Below, in pieces: positions 27,214 to 35,370 of a stretch of 42,688 nucleotides of DNA. Numbering within the stretch: the stretch's first letter is position 1; every line of letters starts with the position of its first letter. The stretch is from Bacillus gaemokensis. GTDB lineage: Bacteria; Bacillota; Bacilli; Bacillales; Bacillaceae_G. Under the pieces are notes generated by a model. It ran no database searches and was not told the origin of the DNA. It saw nothing but the letters and a program-made list of their open reading frames with translations. The translations under genes were made by a program, and so were the position numbers. Location of the stretch: assembly GCF_001590835.1 (NCBI RefSeq), contig NZ_LTAQ01000001.1, forward strand, positions 946,807 through 989,494. The letters run 5' to 3'.

Positions 27214-27722
27214 TTTGCACCCCTTACCGTTTGTACGAACCATTCCATATACACTTCTTCCTCGGTTATATGAAATGTTTTATATGTCTCTTGTATAACG
27301 TCATTCCATGTGATAACTGCCTTTACATTTTCCATCGTATTTAATAAATCCAGCTCTTCAGCTGAGCGAAGCAAAACTACTTTTGGATATTTTTCTTTCT
27401 TATATCCTTCAATCAAAATGATATCTACTTCAAAAAATTCATATAAACGAATGATATCTTGTAAAGACCACTCATCACGTAAAGAAGAAAGCGATAATAA
27501 CCCAGCTCCTTCTACGCCACTCACAACAGCACCCGCTTGCCTGTGACATTCACTATCTTTTTGTGGTAATTCTGGATAGCCACCATGTCCGTGATGTTTA
27601 ATTGTGGCTACTTTCATTCCTTCCTGTGTCAAAACTTGAATTAACTTCTTCATAAGCGTCGTTTTTCCGCTATTTTGATACCCTACTATTTGTAAGATTG
27701 GAGCGGTTCTGCCCACGGCCAC
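27210..27722 (-). CDS. mobB: Molybdopterin-guanine dinucleotide biosynthesis adaptor MobB
   Basis: 170 residues with P-loop GYQNSGKTTLMKKL, and HGHGGYPELPQKDSECHRQAGA. It is a GTP-binding helper of MobA in making the dinucleotide form of the cofactor. GTG start at 27722 with AAGGA upstream; it overlaps the end of moeA by 37 bases. No mobA is in this window, so that partner must be elsewhere. Confidence 0.9.
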   Translation of the reverse strand: MAVGRTAPILQIVGYQNSGKTTLMKKLIQVLTQEGMKVATIKHHGHGGYPELPQKDSECHRQAGAVVSGVEGAGLLSLSSLRDEWSLQDIIRLYEFFEVDIILIEGYKKEKYPKVVLLRSAEELDLLNTMENVKAVITWNDVIQETYKTFHITEEEVYMEWFVQTVRGAK

Positions 27723-28975
27723 TCACTTCCTTGGCTCGATTCTAATAATAATACTGAAACGATCATGCCTGCTTCAAATCCCCTCGTTCCTCCCGGCAAT
27801 ACGATAAAAGCATTGCTATCCACTAGAGAAGAAACCGCACTTGATTTATCTAAGCCAACTGGCATTGCTTGCAACTGACCATTGATGATTTCTACTTTTC
27901 CTCTTACAAACCGTGTAAATGGATTCGCTTTTGAAAAATCTTTCTGTAAAATAGCATCCGCACGATATGCATGTGGTTCTTTCCTATGAAGATATGTTTG
28001 AATTACTGGGTGAACGAATAACTCAAAACCAACATAACAAGCAGACGGGTTACCTGATAAGCCGAATAATAATTTCCCATTTACTTCAGCTACCGTTGTT
28101 ACACTCCCTGGTCGCATCGCTATTTTATTAAAAAGAACATTAGCACCCAGCTTTTCATAAATAGCAGGCAAGTAATCATAATCTCCGACCGAAACACCGC
28201 CGGTTGTAATCAGAATATCCACTTCATCCATCGCTGCTTTCACTGCTTCATAGCAAGCTTCTAGCTCATCAGCAAGTTGTCCATAATATCGTACTTTTCC
28301 GCCTACTCTAGCAATTTGAGCTGCAATCATATAGGAGTTACTATTTCTAATTTTCCCTGGTTCAAGTGGTTCATGTACTTCTAACAGCTCACTTCCCGTT
28401 GTGACAATCCCAACAACAGGCTGTTTGACAACCTTCACTGAGCTATAACCAAATGTCGCTAACAGTGCTGCTACACCCGGGTTAATTGCCGTTCCTTTTT
28501 CCACAAGCACATGATTTTTCTGTACATCTTCACCTTCAAATGAAACATTGTCACCACTTACGAAAGGACGCTTTAGCCTCATATATGTTTTGCCATTATG
28601 TTCGAATCCTTCCGTTAGTTCTAACATGACAACTGCATCACAATCTTCTGGAATAGCTGCTCCTGTCATAATTCGAACAGCTTCAAAAGCCTTCACTTCA
28701 TTTGTAAAAACAGATCCAGCTCCAATTTCACCGATTACTTCAAATTCGATCGGATGATCGCCGCTCGCCTCTTTTGTGTCTTTCGCCCGAATCGCAAATC
28801 CATCATATGGAGAGCGATCAAAATGCGGCACATCGTGATCTGCTACAACATCTTCTCCAAGAATTCTGCCATAGCTTTGGATAATCGGAACCTCTTCTGT
28901 TTCACCCCGCTGCGTATATTTCATCACACGTGCTACTGCTTCAGCAACTGGAATTGGTACTCGTTTTTCTAACAT
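27686..28975 (-). CDS. moeA: Molybdopterin molybdotransferase MoeA
   Basis: 429 residues. It contains [43 protein letters not shown], the MoCF motif [13 protein letters not shown] and [16 protein letters not shown]. It inserts molybdate into adenylated molybdopterin. GAGGTG is 8 bases before the ATG. It is the first gene of the minus-strand run moeA-mobB-moaE-moaD and divergent from moaC with a gap under 100 bases that must hold both promoters. Confidence 0.94.
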   Translation of the reverse strand: MLEKRVPIPVAEAVARVMKYTQRGETEEVPIIQSYGRILGEDVVADHDVPHFDRSPYDGFAIRAKDTKEASGDHPIEFEVIGEIGAGSVFTNEVKAFEAVRIMTGAAIPEDCDAVVMLELTEGFEHNGKTYMRLKRPFVSGDNVSFEGEDVQKNHVLVEKGTAINPGVAALLATFGYSSVKVVKQPVVGIVTTGSELLEVHEPLEPGKIRNSNSYMIAAQIARVGGKVRYYGQLADELEACYEAVKAAMDEVDILITTGGVSVGDYDYLPAIYEKLGANVLFNKIAMRPGSVTTVAEVNGKLLFGLSGNPSACYVGFELFVHPVIQTYLHRKEPHAYRADAILQKDFSKANPFTRFVRGKVEIINGQLQAMPVGLDKSSAVSSLVDSNAFIVLPGGTRGFEAGMIVSVLLLESSQGSEWPWAEPLQSYK

Positions 28976-29071
28976 TGTTTTTCACCTCATATTTGCAAAA
29001 TATCACATCTTGATTACACTTTATATTGTACAATGCTAATCATACTAGCAATTACTTCAAGGAGGAATTCC

Positions 29072-29563
29072 ATGTCTTCATTCACTCATTTTAACGACCA
29101 AGGCCGTGCCAAAATGGTCGACATTAGCGATAAAAAAGTGACAGTGCGCACAGCAATCGCTTGCTCTAGCATCCTAGTTACGAAAGAAATTTTTGATAAA
29201 ATCTCTCATAATGAAATTGGCAAAGGCGACGTATTAGCCGTGGCACAAATCGCCGGAATTATGGCTGCCAAACGTACTTCTGATATCATTCCAATGTGTC
29301 ACCCCTTACTTCTAAAAGGAGTAGACGTTTCCTTCGAATGGGAAACGTCAAAAGAGCAATATCGCTTACTGATTGAAGTAAAGGTCAAAACAGAAGGTAG
29401 CACAGGCGTTGAAATGGAAGCTTTAACTGCTGCTTCTGCAACCGCTCTTACCGTGTATGACATGTGTAAAGCTGTCGATAAAGGAATGATTATTGGCGAA
29501 ACATATTTACTAAAAAAAACGGGTGGAAAGAATGGAGACTACGTTAGAAATTCCCATTCCTAA
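29072..29563 (+). CDS. moaC: Cyclic pyranopterin monophosphate synthase MoaC
   Basis: 163 residues from the ATG at 29072 (AAGGAGG upstream; an earlier in-frame ATG at 29033 lacks a site). It has the family motifs [55 protein letters not shown] and the late catalytic Lys in VDKGM. It acts right after MoaA to close the cyclic phosphate of precursor Z. It is the only gene of the cluster on the plus strand. Confidence 0.95.
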   Translation: MSSFTHFNDQGRAKMVDISDKKVTVRTAIACSSILVTKEIFDKISHNEIGKGDVLAVAQIAGIMAAKRTSDIIPMCHPLLLKGVDVSFEWETSKEQYRLLIEVKVKTEGSTGVEMEALTAASATALTVYDMCKAVDKGMIIGETYLLKKTGGKNGDYVRNSHS

Positions 29564-29570
29564 TCCCCAG

Positions 29571-29595
29571 AACCTAAAGGAACCTCCTTTAGGTT
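29571..29595 (+). terminator. Hairpin after moaC
   Basis: AACCTAAAGGA (29571-29581), loop ACC, TCCTTTAGGTT (29585-29595). The stem is perfect, but the tail CATCCTATATAT is only weakly U-rich. It abuts the moeB stop codon on the other strand. Confidence 0.6.
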
Positions 29596-30608
29596 CATCC
29601 TATATATCTTGCATATAGTCGTCTCGCTACTTTCATATCATTTGTCCCATGAATAAATGCCCTGCCATCTGTAAATAAAACAAACCGATATTCATCAATT
29701 GGAAATGATAATAAATACGGTGTTTTCTGCACATCCACACTTTTTTGTAAGCGCTTTTTAACTTCTTCTAAATTAAGAACTTGCGGCACTCCTGGACGGA
29801 TTTGAACTGTATCCCTTCCACATAACACTTCCGTTTTCATTTGCGATTCAAAATTTAAACTCGGATACGTACGCAGCCTTCCGCAAGATGGACATGTATC
29901 TTTTTTCTGTCTATTTACTTTAAAGGCCATATGCTGATTGTTCCAAATATCAAACGATAACATTGTCTCACGGAGTGACTCGAAATCTCCTACTAATATT
30001 TTCAAAGCTTCTGTAACTTGGTGGCTGGCGACCATTTGTACAGCAGGTTGTATAATTCCAGCCGTATCACATGTTATCCCACTTGTCGGATGCTCCATCA
30101 AGCAACGAAAACATGGTGTTTTCCCCGGAAGAATCGTATATGTAACGCCGTAACTACCAACGCATCCCCCATAAATCCAAGGAATATTGTATTTTTGCGA
30201 AATATCATTAATCAAAAGACGTGTATCAAAATTATCAGTCGCATCCAATATTAAATCCACATTCTTGATTAGCTCTTCCATTTCTTGTAATGTCACATCT
30301 GTTACAACTGGAATGATTTCCACTTCAGAGTTAATCTTCCTTAAGTGTTCAGCTGCTGCAACTGCTTTCGGTTTGTATTGCTTTGCATCTTCCTCTATAT
30401 ATAATTGCTGCCGCTGTAAGTTGCTCCATTCGACGTAATCACGATCAGCAATCGTCACTTTCCCAATTCCAGCTCTAACAATCGCTTCTGCATTTGCGGC
30501 TCCCAGTGCACCAGCACCAATAATGAGTACATGCTTCTCTCTTATCTTTTGTTGCCCACCTTCACCGATCCCAGAAAATAATATTTGCCTTGAATAACGT
30601 TCTTGCAT
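29595..30608 (-). CDS. moeB: MoeB/ThiF-family adenylyltransferase (MoaD activation)
   Basis: 337 residues from the ATG at 30608, which follows AAAGGGGG; an in-frame upstream start at 30722 would run into moaA. ATP-binding loop IIGAGALGAANAEAI, then NLQRQQLY, DATDNFDTR, the Cys in SGITCDTAG, and zinc-site cysteines in PCFRC and CPSCG. It adenylates the C-terminus of MoaD. The last 85 residues form an extra domain without a rhodanese cysteine. A ThiF role in thiamine synthesis is possible, but the Moco neighbours argue for MoeB. Confidence 0.9.
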   Translation of the reverse strand: MQERYSRQILFSGIGEGGQQKIREKHVLIIGAGALGAANAEAIVRAGIGKVTIADRDYVEWSNLQRQQLYIEEDAKQYKPKAVAAAEHLRKINSEVEIIPVVTDVTLQEMEELIKNVDLILDATDNFDTRLLINDISQKYNIPWIYGGCVGSYGVTYTILPGKTPCFRCLMEHPTSGITCDTAGIIQPAVQMVASHQVTEALKILVGDFESLRETMLSFDIWNNQHMAFKVNRQKKDTCPSCGRLRTYPSLNFESQMKTEVLCGRDTVQIRPGVPQVLNLEEVKKRLQKSVDVQKTPYLLSFPIDEYRFVLFTDGRAFIHGTNDMKVARRLYARYIG

Positions 30609-30624
30609 GCGGCATCCCCCTTTC

Positions 30625-31638
30625 TTACCCCCCGATATACGACATTTCAATTTTCGGACGATTCTTCGCACTTTCTTCAGTTCGTTCATCTGAATACCGA
30701 TCTTTCCGATGTCGCCATACATCTTGCACTACCTTTACTAAATCAGAATCAGAAATGCCCTCTCGAAGAAGAGTCCGTAAATCCGTTCCTTCTGTTGCAA
30801 ACAAACATGTGTAAAACTTACCATCTGCTGAAATTCTTGCTCTCGTACAAGAAGAACAAAACGATTCAGAAACTGAAGTGATGAACCCAACTTCCACATC
30901 ACTGCCAACATAACGATAACGTTTAGCAACCTCCCCAAAATAGTGAGGTTCAGTAGATTCAATCGGGTAGACCTGACGAATTTTCTCAATCAATTCTTTT
31001 TTCGTAATAACCTGTTCAAAGTTCCATCCATTCGTACTACCGACATCCATAAATTCGATAAAACGCAGTGATATTCCCTGTTCTTTAAAATACGCAGCCA
31101 TCGGAAGAATTTGACTATCATTCATTCCCTTTTTTACAACCATATTTACCTTTACTTCAAGCCCAGCTTCTTTTGCTGCTGCAATCCCTTTTAACACAGG
31201 TTTTGTACTAATATTCCGGCCATTAATTTGGCGAAACACATCATCTTCTATTGCATCCAAGCTAACATTCACTCGGTGTAACCCTGCTTCATTTAACGTT
31301 TTTGCTTGCTTCGTTAAATGAATCCCATTTGTCGTCAGACCAATATCTATTAAACCATCAAGCCCCGCAAGCCGTTCAATGAGCTTTGTTAAATCTTTAC
31401 GCAATAATGGCTCACCGCCTGTAAGCCTAATTTTCTTTACCCCCAGGCCAACAAACAATTTTGCTAATCGTTCAATTTCATCAAACGTAAGCAAAAACTT
31501 CTCTTGTAAAAATACATACTCAGGTCCAAATACCTCTGCCGGCATACAATATGTGCACCTAAAGTTACAACGATCAATGACAGAGATGCGTAAATCTTGA
31601 AGTGGGCGCCCTAAAGAATCTCTAACCTTCTCGCTCAT
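30625..31638 (-). CDS. moaA: GTP 3',8-cyclase MoaA (radical SAM)
   Basis: 337 residues. N-terminal cluster site [11 protein letters not shown] contact TGGEPLLR, and the second [4Fe-4S] site [18 protein letters not shown] near the C-terminus. It ends YIGG, the Gly-Gly tail needed for catalysis. It performs the first step of molybdopterin synthesis. AAAGGAGGGGG precedes the ATG. moeB follows after 16 bases, so they form an operon. Confidence 0.96.
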   Translation of the reverse strand: MSEKVRDSLGRPLQDLRISVIDRCNFRCTYCMPAEVFGPEYVFLQEKFLLTFDEIERLAKLFVGLGVKKIRLTGGEPLLRKDLTKLIERLAGLDGLIDIGLTTNGIHLTKQAKTLNEAGLHRVNVSLDAIEDDVFRQINGRNISTKPVLKGIAAAKEAGLEVKVNMVVKKGMNDSQILPMAAYFKEQGISLRFIEFMDVGSTNGWNFEQVITKKELIEKIRQVYPIESTEPHYFGEVAKRYRYVGSDVEVGFITSVSESFCSSCTRARISADGKFYTCLFATEGTDLRTLLREGISDSDLVKVVQDVWRHRKDRYSDERTEESAKNRPKIEMSYIGG

Positions 31639-31809
31639 CGTCCCCCTCCTTTTCTGCTAAATTCTTCTCTCTTCATTCTATTATAATATATTTTTAAACT
31701 GCGATGTTTTTGCTCAAGCTCTTTATTCAATTTTCTATATTTTTTATTTATCTATTACATATAAGAAAAAAACAAAGGTATTTCACAATATTTCCATTAT
31801 ATTCATTTT

Positions 31810-31845
31810 AAAAATAAAAAGCCTTAAGACCACAGGTCCTAAGGC
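31810..31845 (-). terminator. Intrinsic terminator of the collagen-like gene
   Basis: GCCTTAAGACC (31821-31831) pairs with GGTCCTAAGGC (31835-31845) with one mismatch. The minus strand continues TTTTTATTTTT. Confidence 0.85.
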
Positions 31846-31890
31846 GGAAATCCACATAATATTAAACCTTTCACTCAACTCACATATATA

Positions 31891-32538
31891 CTAGTTTGAT
31901 ATTTTAACAATGGTAATTGATGCAGAAGCACCAATGGTGGCAAGCGCAACTAATGATGCACCTGAAGGAGATTGCACTCTAAATGTATCCCCTGCATTAC
32001 ATACAACAATCGCCTGCCCCGTACCTTCAATCCCCCCTAAATTAACTACAAACCCAACTCCCGAACCTAGCACATTCACTCCGTTTCTTTGTAACACAAA
32101 ACTGACAGTAAGAGATAATAAAGAAGATACAATAATGTTATAAGAAATTAAATAAACACCCGCTACATTCACTGTTATAGTATCAAATGTACCATTAATA
32201 TTCACATTTGCTGTAGATACATCGACACTTGGGAATGTAACAAGACCATTTGCTGCAACACTCAAATTTGCAGTATTGGCAAAAAATCCATACTCTCCGA
32301 ATCCGGTTGATCCCGTTGTTCCCGTTGATCCCGTGGCTCCCGTTGATCCCGTTGGACCCGTTGGACCCGTTGGACCCGTTATTCCGGTGGGACCCGTTGG
32401 AAGAGTTGGTCCAGTTGGGAAAGTTGGAAAAGGAGGTAATGTAGGGCCAACAGATTGTAACTCTAAATGCCCATCCGCTTTTTCATTATTTCTAACTGAA
32501 TTTTTCGGGAATTTTACCCATAGACCTCCAAAGTCCAT
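31891..32538 (-). CDS. BclA-like exosporium collagen-like glycoprotein (short)
   Basis: 215 residues. Residues 25-40 ([16 protein letters not shown]) resemble the exosporium leader of BclA-type proteins (consensus LIGPTLPPIPPF). Residues 43-79 are about a dozen collagen-type G-X-T triplets, threonine-rich as in glycosylated spore filaments. Residues 85-215 form the beta-jelly-roll trimer domain ([19 protein letters not shown] ... [10 protein letters not shown]). The collagen stalk is very short beside BclA. The preceding 24 residues are unusual for the leader. GGGAGGG lies just before the ATG. Confidence 0.87.
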   Translation of the reverse strand: MDFGGLWVKFPKNSVRNNEKADGHLELQSVGPTLPPFPTFPTGPTLPTGPTGITGPTGPTGPTGSTGATGSTGTTGSTGFGEYGFFANTANLSVAANGLVTFPSVDVSTANVNINGTFDTITVNVAGVYLISYNIIVSSLLSLTVSFVLQRNGVNVLGSGVGFVVNLGGIEGTGQAIVVCNAGDTFRVQSPSGASLVALATIGASASITIVKISN

Positions 32539-32606
32539 TCATCCCTCCCCCCACTCATTTATTCATATTACAATTACTCTTATTCATTCTATATTCAGCT
32601 CATTAC

Positions 32607-32638
32607 AAAAAAGTGCGCAATCTAAGTTGCACACTTTT
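32607..32638 (-). terminator. Intrinsic terminator of the HxlR gene
   Basis: AAAAGTGCGCAA (32609-32620) pairs with TTGCACACTTTT (32627-32638); the single difference is a G-U pair on the minus strand, which ends in six T. Confidence 0.85.
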
Positions 32639-32641
32639 CTA

Positions 32642-32980
32642 CTACTCTTGGCCAATTTTAATTTGCATCCGATATTCTTCTCCCCACTCACGCATAAGTG
32701 CAATAATGGGGGTAAGAGATCTTCCAAACTTCGTTAAAGAATACTCTACTTTTGGCGGAACTTCTTTATATATTTCACGGTGGATTACACCGGCGGCCTC
32801 AAGTTCTCTCAACTGTCTTGTTAACATACGCTGCGTAATCCCAGGCATTAATTTTAAAAATTGATTAAAACGAATCTCTTGGGCGTTCATTAAATGAAAT
32901 AATATAACTCCTTTCCACTTTCCCCCAATTACATCTAACGTTAACTCTACTGAACAACGATTTATATCTTTCTGTTCCAT
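32642..32980 (-). CDS. HxlR/DUF24-type winged-helix regulator with a single N-terminal cysteine
   Basis: 112 residues from the ATG at 32980 (GGAG upstream; the ATG at 32995 lacks a site). MEQKDINRCSVELTLDVIGGKWKGVILFHL shows the conserved N-terminal Cys (position 9) followed by the DUF24 signature; the recognition region is GITQRMLTRQLRELEAAGVIHR. It is the only cysteine. B. subtilis YodB, CatR and HypR use such a Cys to sense quinones, aldehydes or hypochlorite and control nitroreductase or azoreductase genes. The divergent nitroreductase fits that pattern. Redox sensing is inferred. Confidence 0.88.
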   Translation of the reverse strand: MEQKDINRCSVELTLDVIGGKWKGVILFHLMNAQEIRFNQFLKLMPGITQRMLTRQLRELEAAGVIHREIYKEVPPKVEYSLTKFGRSLTPIIALMREWGEEYRMQIKIGQE

Positions 32981-32995
32981 TTCATCACTCTCCAT

Positions 32996-33015
32996 TAGTA
33001 TACAAATTGATACTA
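32996..33015. promoter_or_regulatory. TAGTAT-N8-ATACTA dyad between the HxlR and nitroreductase genes
   Basis: A perfect 6-base inverted repeat just upstream of the HxlR start. Its AGTAT/ATACT halves recall the TACT/AGTA half-sites reported for DUF24 regulators. Probable autoregulatory operator, inferred. Confidence 0.45.
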
Positions 33016-33047
33016 TATGCTAAAAATGTGCGTACTTACATCATTTA

Positions 33048-33076
33048 TTGTACTATTGTAGAATCTATTTTGTAAT
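33048..33076 (+). promoter_or_regulatory. Candidate promoter of the nitroreductase gene
   Basis: TTGTAC (33048-33053), 17 bases, TGTAAT (33071-33076), 44 bases before the start codon. Located about 35 bases after the dyad at 32996-33015. Confidence 0.45.
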
Positions 33077-33120
33077 TAACTTACTATAAAAAAGCAATTA
33101 ATTAAAAGGTGGTTATCTAA

Positions 33121-33792
33121 ATGGAACATACAAAAGAAGAAATTTTAAAAGCTTATCACTTTAGACATGCATGTAAAGAATTTGATAGTAATAGAAAAAT
33201 CTCTGATGAAGATTTTGAGTTTATTTTAGAAACTGGCCGTCTTTCCCCAAGTTCATTTGGGTTCGAACCTTGGAAGTTTGTTGTGATTCAAAATCAAGAT
33301 ATTCGTAACAAGCTTCTTCCTGTAGCATGGGGAGCTCAAAAACAATTACCTACAGCGAGCCACTTTGTAGTTATATTAGCTCGAAAAAAAGAGGATATGC
33401 TTTATAATTCTTCCTATATCTCAAATTTCATGATGAATATTCAACAGCTTCCCGAGGAAATCGTAACGATGAAACGCGGTTTTTATAAAGAATTTCAAGA
33501 GTCTGATTTTCATTTATTAGAAAGCGAGCGCGCAATGTTTGATTGGGCTTCTAAACAAACATATATCGCCCTCGGAAATATGATGACTGCCGCTGCCCAA
33601 ATCGGCATTGACTCTTGTCCAATTGAAGGATTTAATAAAGAAAAAGTTGAAGCCGTTTTAAAAGAAGAAGACATTATTTCAGAAGAAACATTTGGTGTCT
33701 CTACTTTAGTCTCTTTTGGTTATCGAGCAGAAGAACCAAAACATAATAAGACTCGTCAAACAATGGACGCCATTGTTAAATGGATTAAATAA
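33121..33792 (+). CDS. NAD(P)H-dependent nitroreductase (YfkO/HypO-like)
   Basis: 223 residues. FMN-binding FRHACKEFDSNRKIS at the N-terminus, SPSSFGFEPWKFVVIQN, and the C-terminal GIDSCPIEGFNKEKVEAVL; typical of the NfsB-type family. It reduces quinones or nitro compounds with two electrons. AAAGGTGG precedes the ATG. Divergent from the HxlR regulator, with operator and promoter candidates between them. Confidence 0.9.
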   Translation: MEHTKEEILKAYHFRHACKEFDSNRKISDEDFEFILETGRLSPSSFGFEPWKFVVIQNQDIRNKLLPVAWGAQKQLPTASHFVVILARKKEDMLYNSSYISNFMMNIQQLPEEIVTMKRGFYKEFQESDFHLLESERAMFDWASKQTYIALGNMMTAAAQIGIDSCPIEGFNKEKVEAVLKEEDIISEETFGVSTLVSFGYRAEEPKHNKTRQTMDAIVKWIK

Positions 33793-33912
33793 AGTAAGTC
33801 TTCAATCAGTAGGAATAGTACTCATTGTTAACGCGAGGTAAATAGGTAACATCGTAATGTTTCCATTCATGGTATTCTTGTTTTCAATATTTCTCATACA
33901 TCAATGCATATG

Positions 33913-33947
33913 AAAAAATACTCCCCTGCTTTTTCAGGGGAGTATTT
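33913..33947 (-). terminator. Terminator of the GerPA/PF-like operon (may also act for the nitroreductase)
   Basis: AAATACTCCCCTG (33916-33928) pairs perfectly with CAGGGGAGTATTT (33935-33947); six T follow on the minus strand. It directly abuts the stop codon. Confidence 0.9.
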
Positions 33948-34268
33948 CTATAATCCAGGTGCCGAATCAAAATCATCCGTATTCGGTACAGCTTGCATAA
34001 CACCAGTTGAATTTTGATTTCCACCTGAAGTTGTATTCGCATCCGCTCCAAGTTGCGATCCTTTCGTATATGTCGTTGTTACCGTATCGCCAGGATCTAA
34101 ACAAACTTTTGTTGTGGTTCCGATTACTAATACAACATCAACACAAGTTGGTCCAACTGCTCCGCTATATGTTTTTGATGCAGTAAAGGATGTATCTCTC
34201 AAATTATCTCCTGTAAATAGATTTCCGTAATTATTTACAATCACAAACTCTTTAATATTTGCAGGCAT
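33948..34268 (-). CDS. GerPA/GerPF-type spore protein, longer paralogue
   Basis: 106 residues. The first 45 residues, EFVIVNNYGNLFTGDNLRDTSFTASKTYSGAVG, follow the pattern of GerPA/GerPF proteins (a strand, a GD turn, then KTYxGxG). The tail, GADANTTSGGNQNSTGVMQAVPN, is low in complexity. GerP proteins are needed for germinants to cross the coat. It lies 19 bases after the 74-residue paralogue. Assignment is moderate: the match is short and this is outside the usual six-gene gerP operon. Confidence 0.62.
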   Translation of the reverse strand: MPANIKEFVIVNNYGNLFTGDNLRDTSFTASKTYSGAVGPTCVDVVLVIGTTTKVCLDPGDTVTTTYTKGSQLGADANTTSGGNQNSTGVMQAVPNTDDFDSAPGL

Positions 34269-34287
34269 TTTTTATTCAACCTTTCCA

Positions 34288-34512
34288 TTATGAACCTAAT
34301 GTAAGTTCACTTGTTTCTAACGGAGGAATAAATACAGTGCCTCTTGCTACAGTTTCTGGCATACGTTTTCCATTTAAAAAAGTAGCAATACTTGAACCTC
34401 CAGAACCAGCGTATATCTTTGCTACAGTTAATGGTGCAATTGTATTGCAATCCCCTACATTAACAGCTCCTCGATTATTTATAATTTTAATCTTACGAAG
34501 AAACGCACTCAT
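34288..34512 (-). CDS. GerPA/GerPF-type spore protein, short paralogue
   Basis: 74 residues: IKIINNRGAVNVGDCNTIAPLTVAKIYAGSGGS has the GerPA/GerPF layout with the KxYAGSG hallmark. The C-terminal part is ETVARGTVFIPPLETSEL. GGGAGGAGG precedes the ATG. The 50 bases between the ytwF terminator and the start must hold its promoter; CATACAGT (minus strand, 34557-34550) resembles a mother-cell -10, but I see no fitting -35. Confidence 0.65.
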   Translation of the reverse strand: MSAFLRKIKIINNRGAVNVGDCNTIAPLTVAKIYAGSGGSSIATFLNGKRMPETVARGTVFIPPLETSELTLGS

Positions 34513-34563
34513 AGGCCTCCTCCCTTCTAAGAAAATAATTCATTTGTACACTGTATGCCAAAG

Positions 34564-34595
34564 AAAAAAACTTGAAACAGACACGTTTCAAGTTT
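34564..34595 (-). terminator. Intrinsic terminator of ytwF
   Basis: AAACTTGAAAC (34568-34578), loop AGACAC, GTTTCAAGTTT (34585-34595); seven T on the minus strand. Confidence 0.92.
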
Positions 34596-34606
34596 TACAA
34601 ACAAAA

Positions 34607-34912
34607 TTATTTCGTTTCCCCTTCATACTGCAGCATGCCGCCGACCATATTCACAGTTTTAAATCCTTGTTCATTTAAATAATGGCATACATTTTCACTG
34701 CGCATTCCTGATCGGCAAATAAAAATATATTCATTTTCCTTATCAAAGAAATCCACTTTATTTGGGATATCTCCCATTTTGATATGTACAGCTTCTGGAA
34801 TCATTCCTTGCGCCACTTCCTCATCTTCACGCACATCTACTAAAAATAATGTTTCCCCTTGTTCTAAACGTTCTTGCACTTCTTCTGTTGTAATTGTTTT
34901 TACTTCTGTCAT
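34607..34912 (-). CDS. ytwF: Rhodanese-like protein YtwF
   Basis: 101 residues, one rhodanese domain: TLFLVDVREDEEVAQGMIPEAVHI, active-site loop CRSGMRS with the persulfide-forming Cys, then VNMVGGMLQYEGE. It transfers sulfur or detoxifies cyanide-like acceptors; partner unknown. GGAGG lies before the ATG. The nearby Moco genes raise but do not show a link to sulfur supply for MoaD. Confidence 0.88.
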   Translation of the reverse strand: MTEVKTITTEEVQERLEQGETLFLVDVREDEEVAQGMIPEAVHIKMGDIPNKVDFFDKENEYIFICRSGMRSENVCHYLNEQGFKTVNMVGGMLQYEGETK

Positions 34913-35153
34913 ATTTACTTTTCCTCCTTATATAAATTGACGCTATTAGGGTCAAAAATTTCTACACCTCTAATAAAAGCATCGCTAATTATCAATCCAT
35001 CACCAATTTTAGCATGCAAAAGTACGAACGCAAAGAATTGAAACCTTTCTCATTCTCATTTTTCTCAACCCATTTGTAAATCACTACCATTTACAAAATC
35101 GGCACTTACATTGTATTCTCAATATACTTATTTTACGAAAGGGGTCGGTTGAA

Positions 35154-35336
35154 ATAACGCTTTTACTTTTCTTTATAGGCCTTATTTTTTTAATTCTTGC
35201 GATCATTACACTTAACATAAAAAACAACAACAGAAAAACATCTCCGCAAGAAATTTCATTTATCTTTTTATTACTTGGTATAGCCTTCTTTGGTTTGTGT
35301 ATTGCCACATATGTCTTCCGTTTAAAAATCACATGA
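35154..35336 (+). pseudogene. Small two-helix membrane protein ORF with no usable start codon
   Basis: 60 codons from ATA at 35154 to TGA at 35334-35336 read ITLLLFFIGLIFLILAIITLNIK, then a polar stretch (NNNRKTSPQ) and EISFIFLLLGIAFFGLCIATYVF: two clear membrane segments. The frame is open back to a TAG at 35010, yet holds no ATG, GTG or TTG. AAAGGGG lies at a fitting distance, and a TTG at 35149 (TTG AAA TAA) is one base out of frame; one more A in that A-run would join TTG to this frame. Either a frameshift, a sequencing error or an AUA start. Confidence 0.55.
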
Positions 35337-35338
35337 AG

Positions 35339-35370
35339 AAAGGTGCTCGTTACTGACCTCGCACCTTTTT
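35339..35370. terminator. Terminator between the small membrane ORF and the MetX-like gene
   Basis: AAAGGTGC (35339-35346) pairs with GCACCTTT (35361-35368); T run on plus, TTTCTTC on minus. It overlaps the stop of the convergent gene. Confidence 0.75.

Noticed and set aside
30609-30722. Longer N-terminus for moeB
   Set aside because: It would overlap moaA by about 100 bases in another frame. The ATG at 30608 follows AAAGGGGG and matches the family start (QERYSRQILF).
32276-32737. Plus-strand open frame with Pro-Val-Gly-Pro-Val repeats
   Set aside because: Antisense of the collagen-like G-X-T repeats; it also crosses into the HxlR gene and has no ribosome site.
34917-34950. TTGACC-N17-TATAAG promoter match just upstream of ytwF
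   Set aside because: The -10 overlaps the ytwF ribosome site (TATAAGGAGG), so a transcript starting there would lose the site. Position makes it unlikely to be used for this gene.
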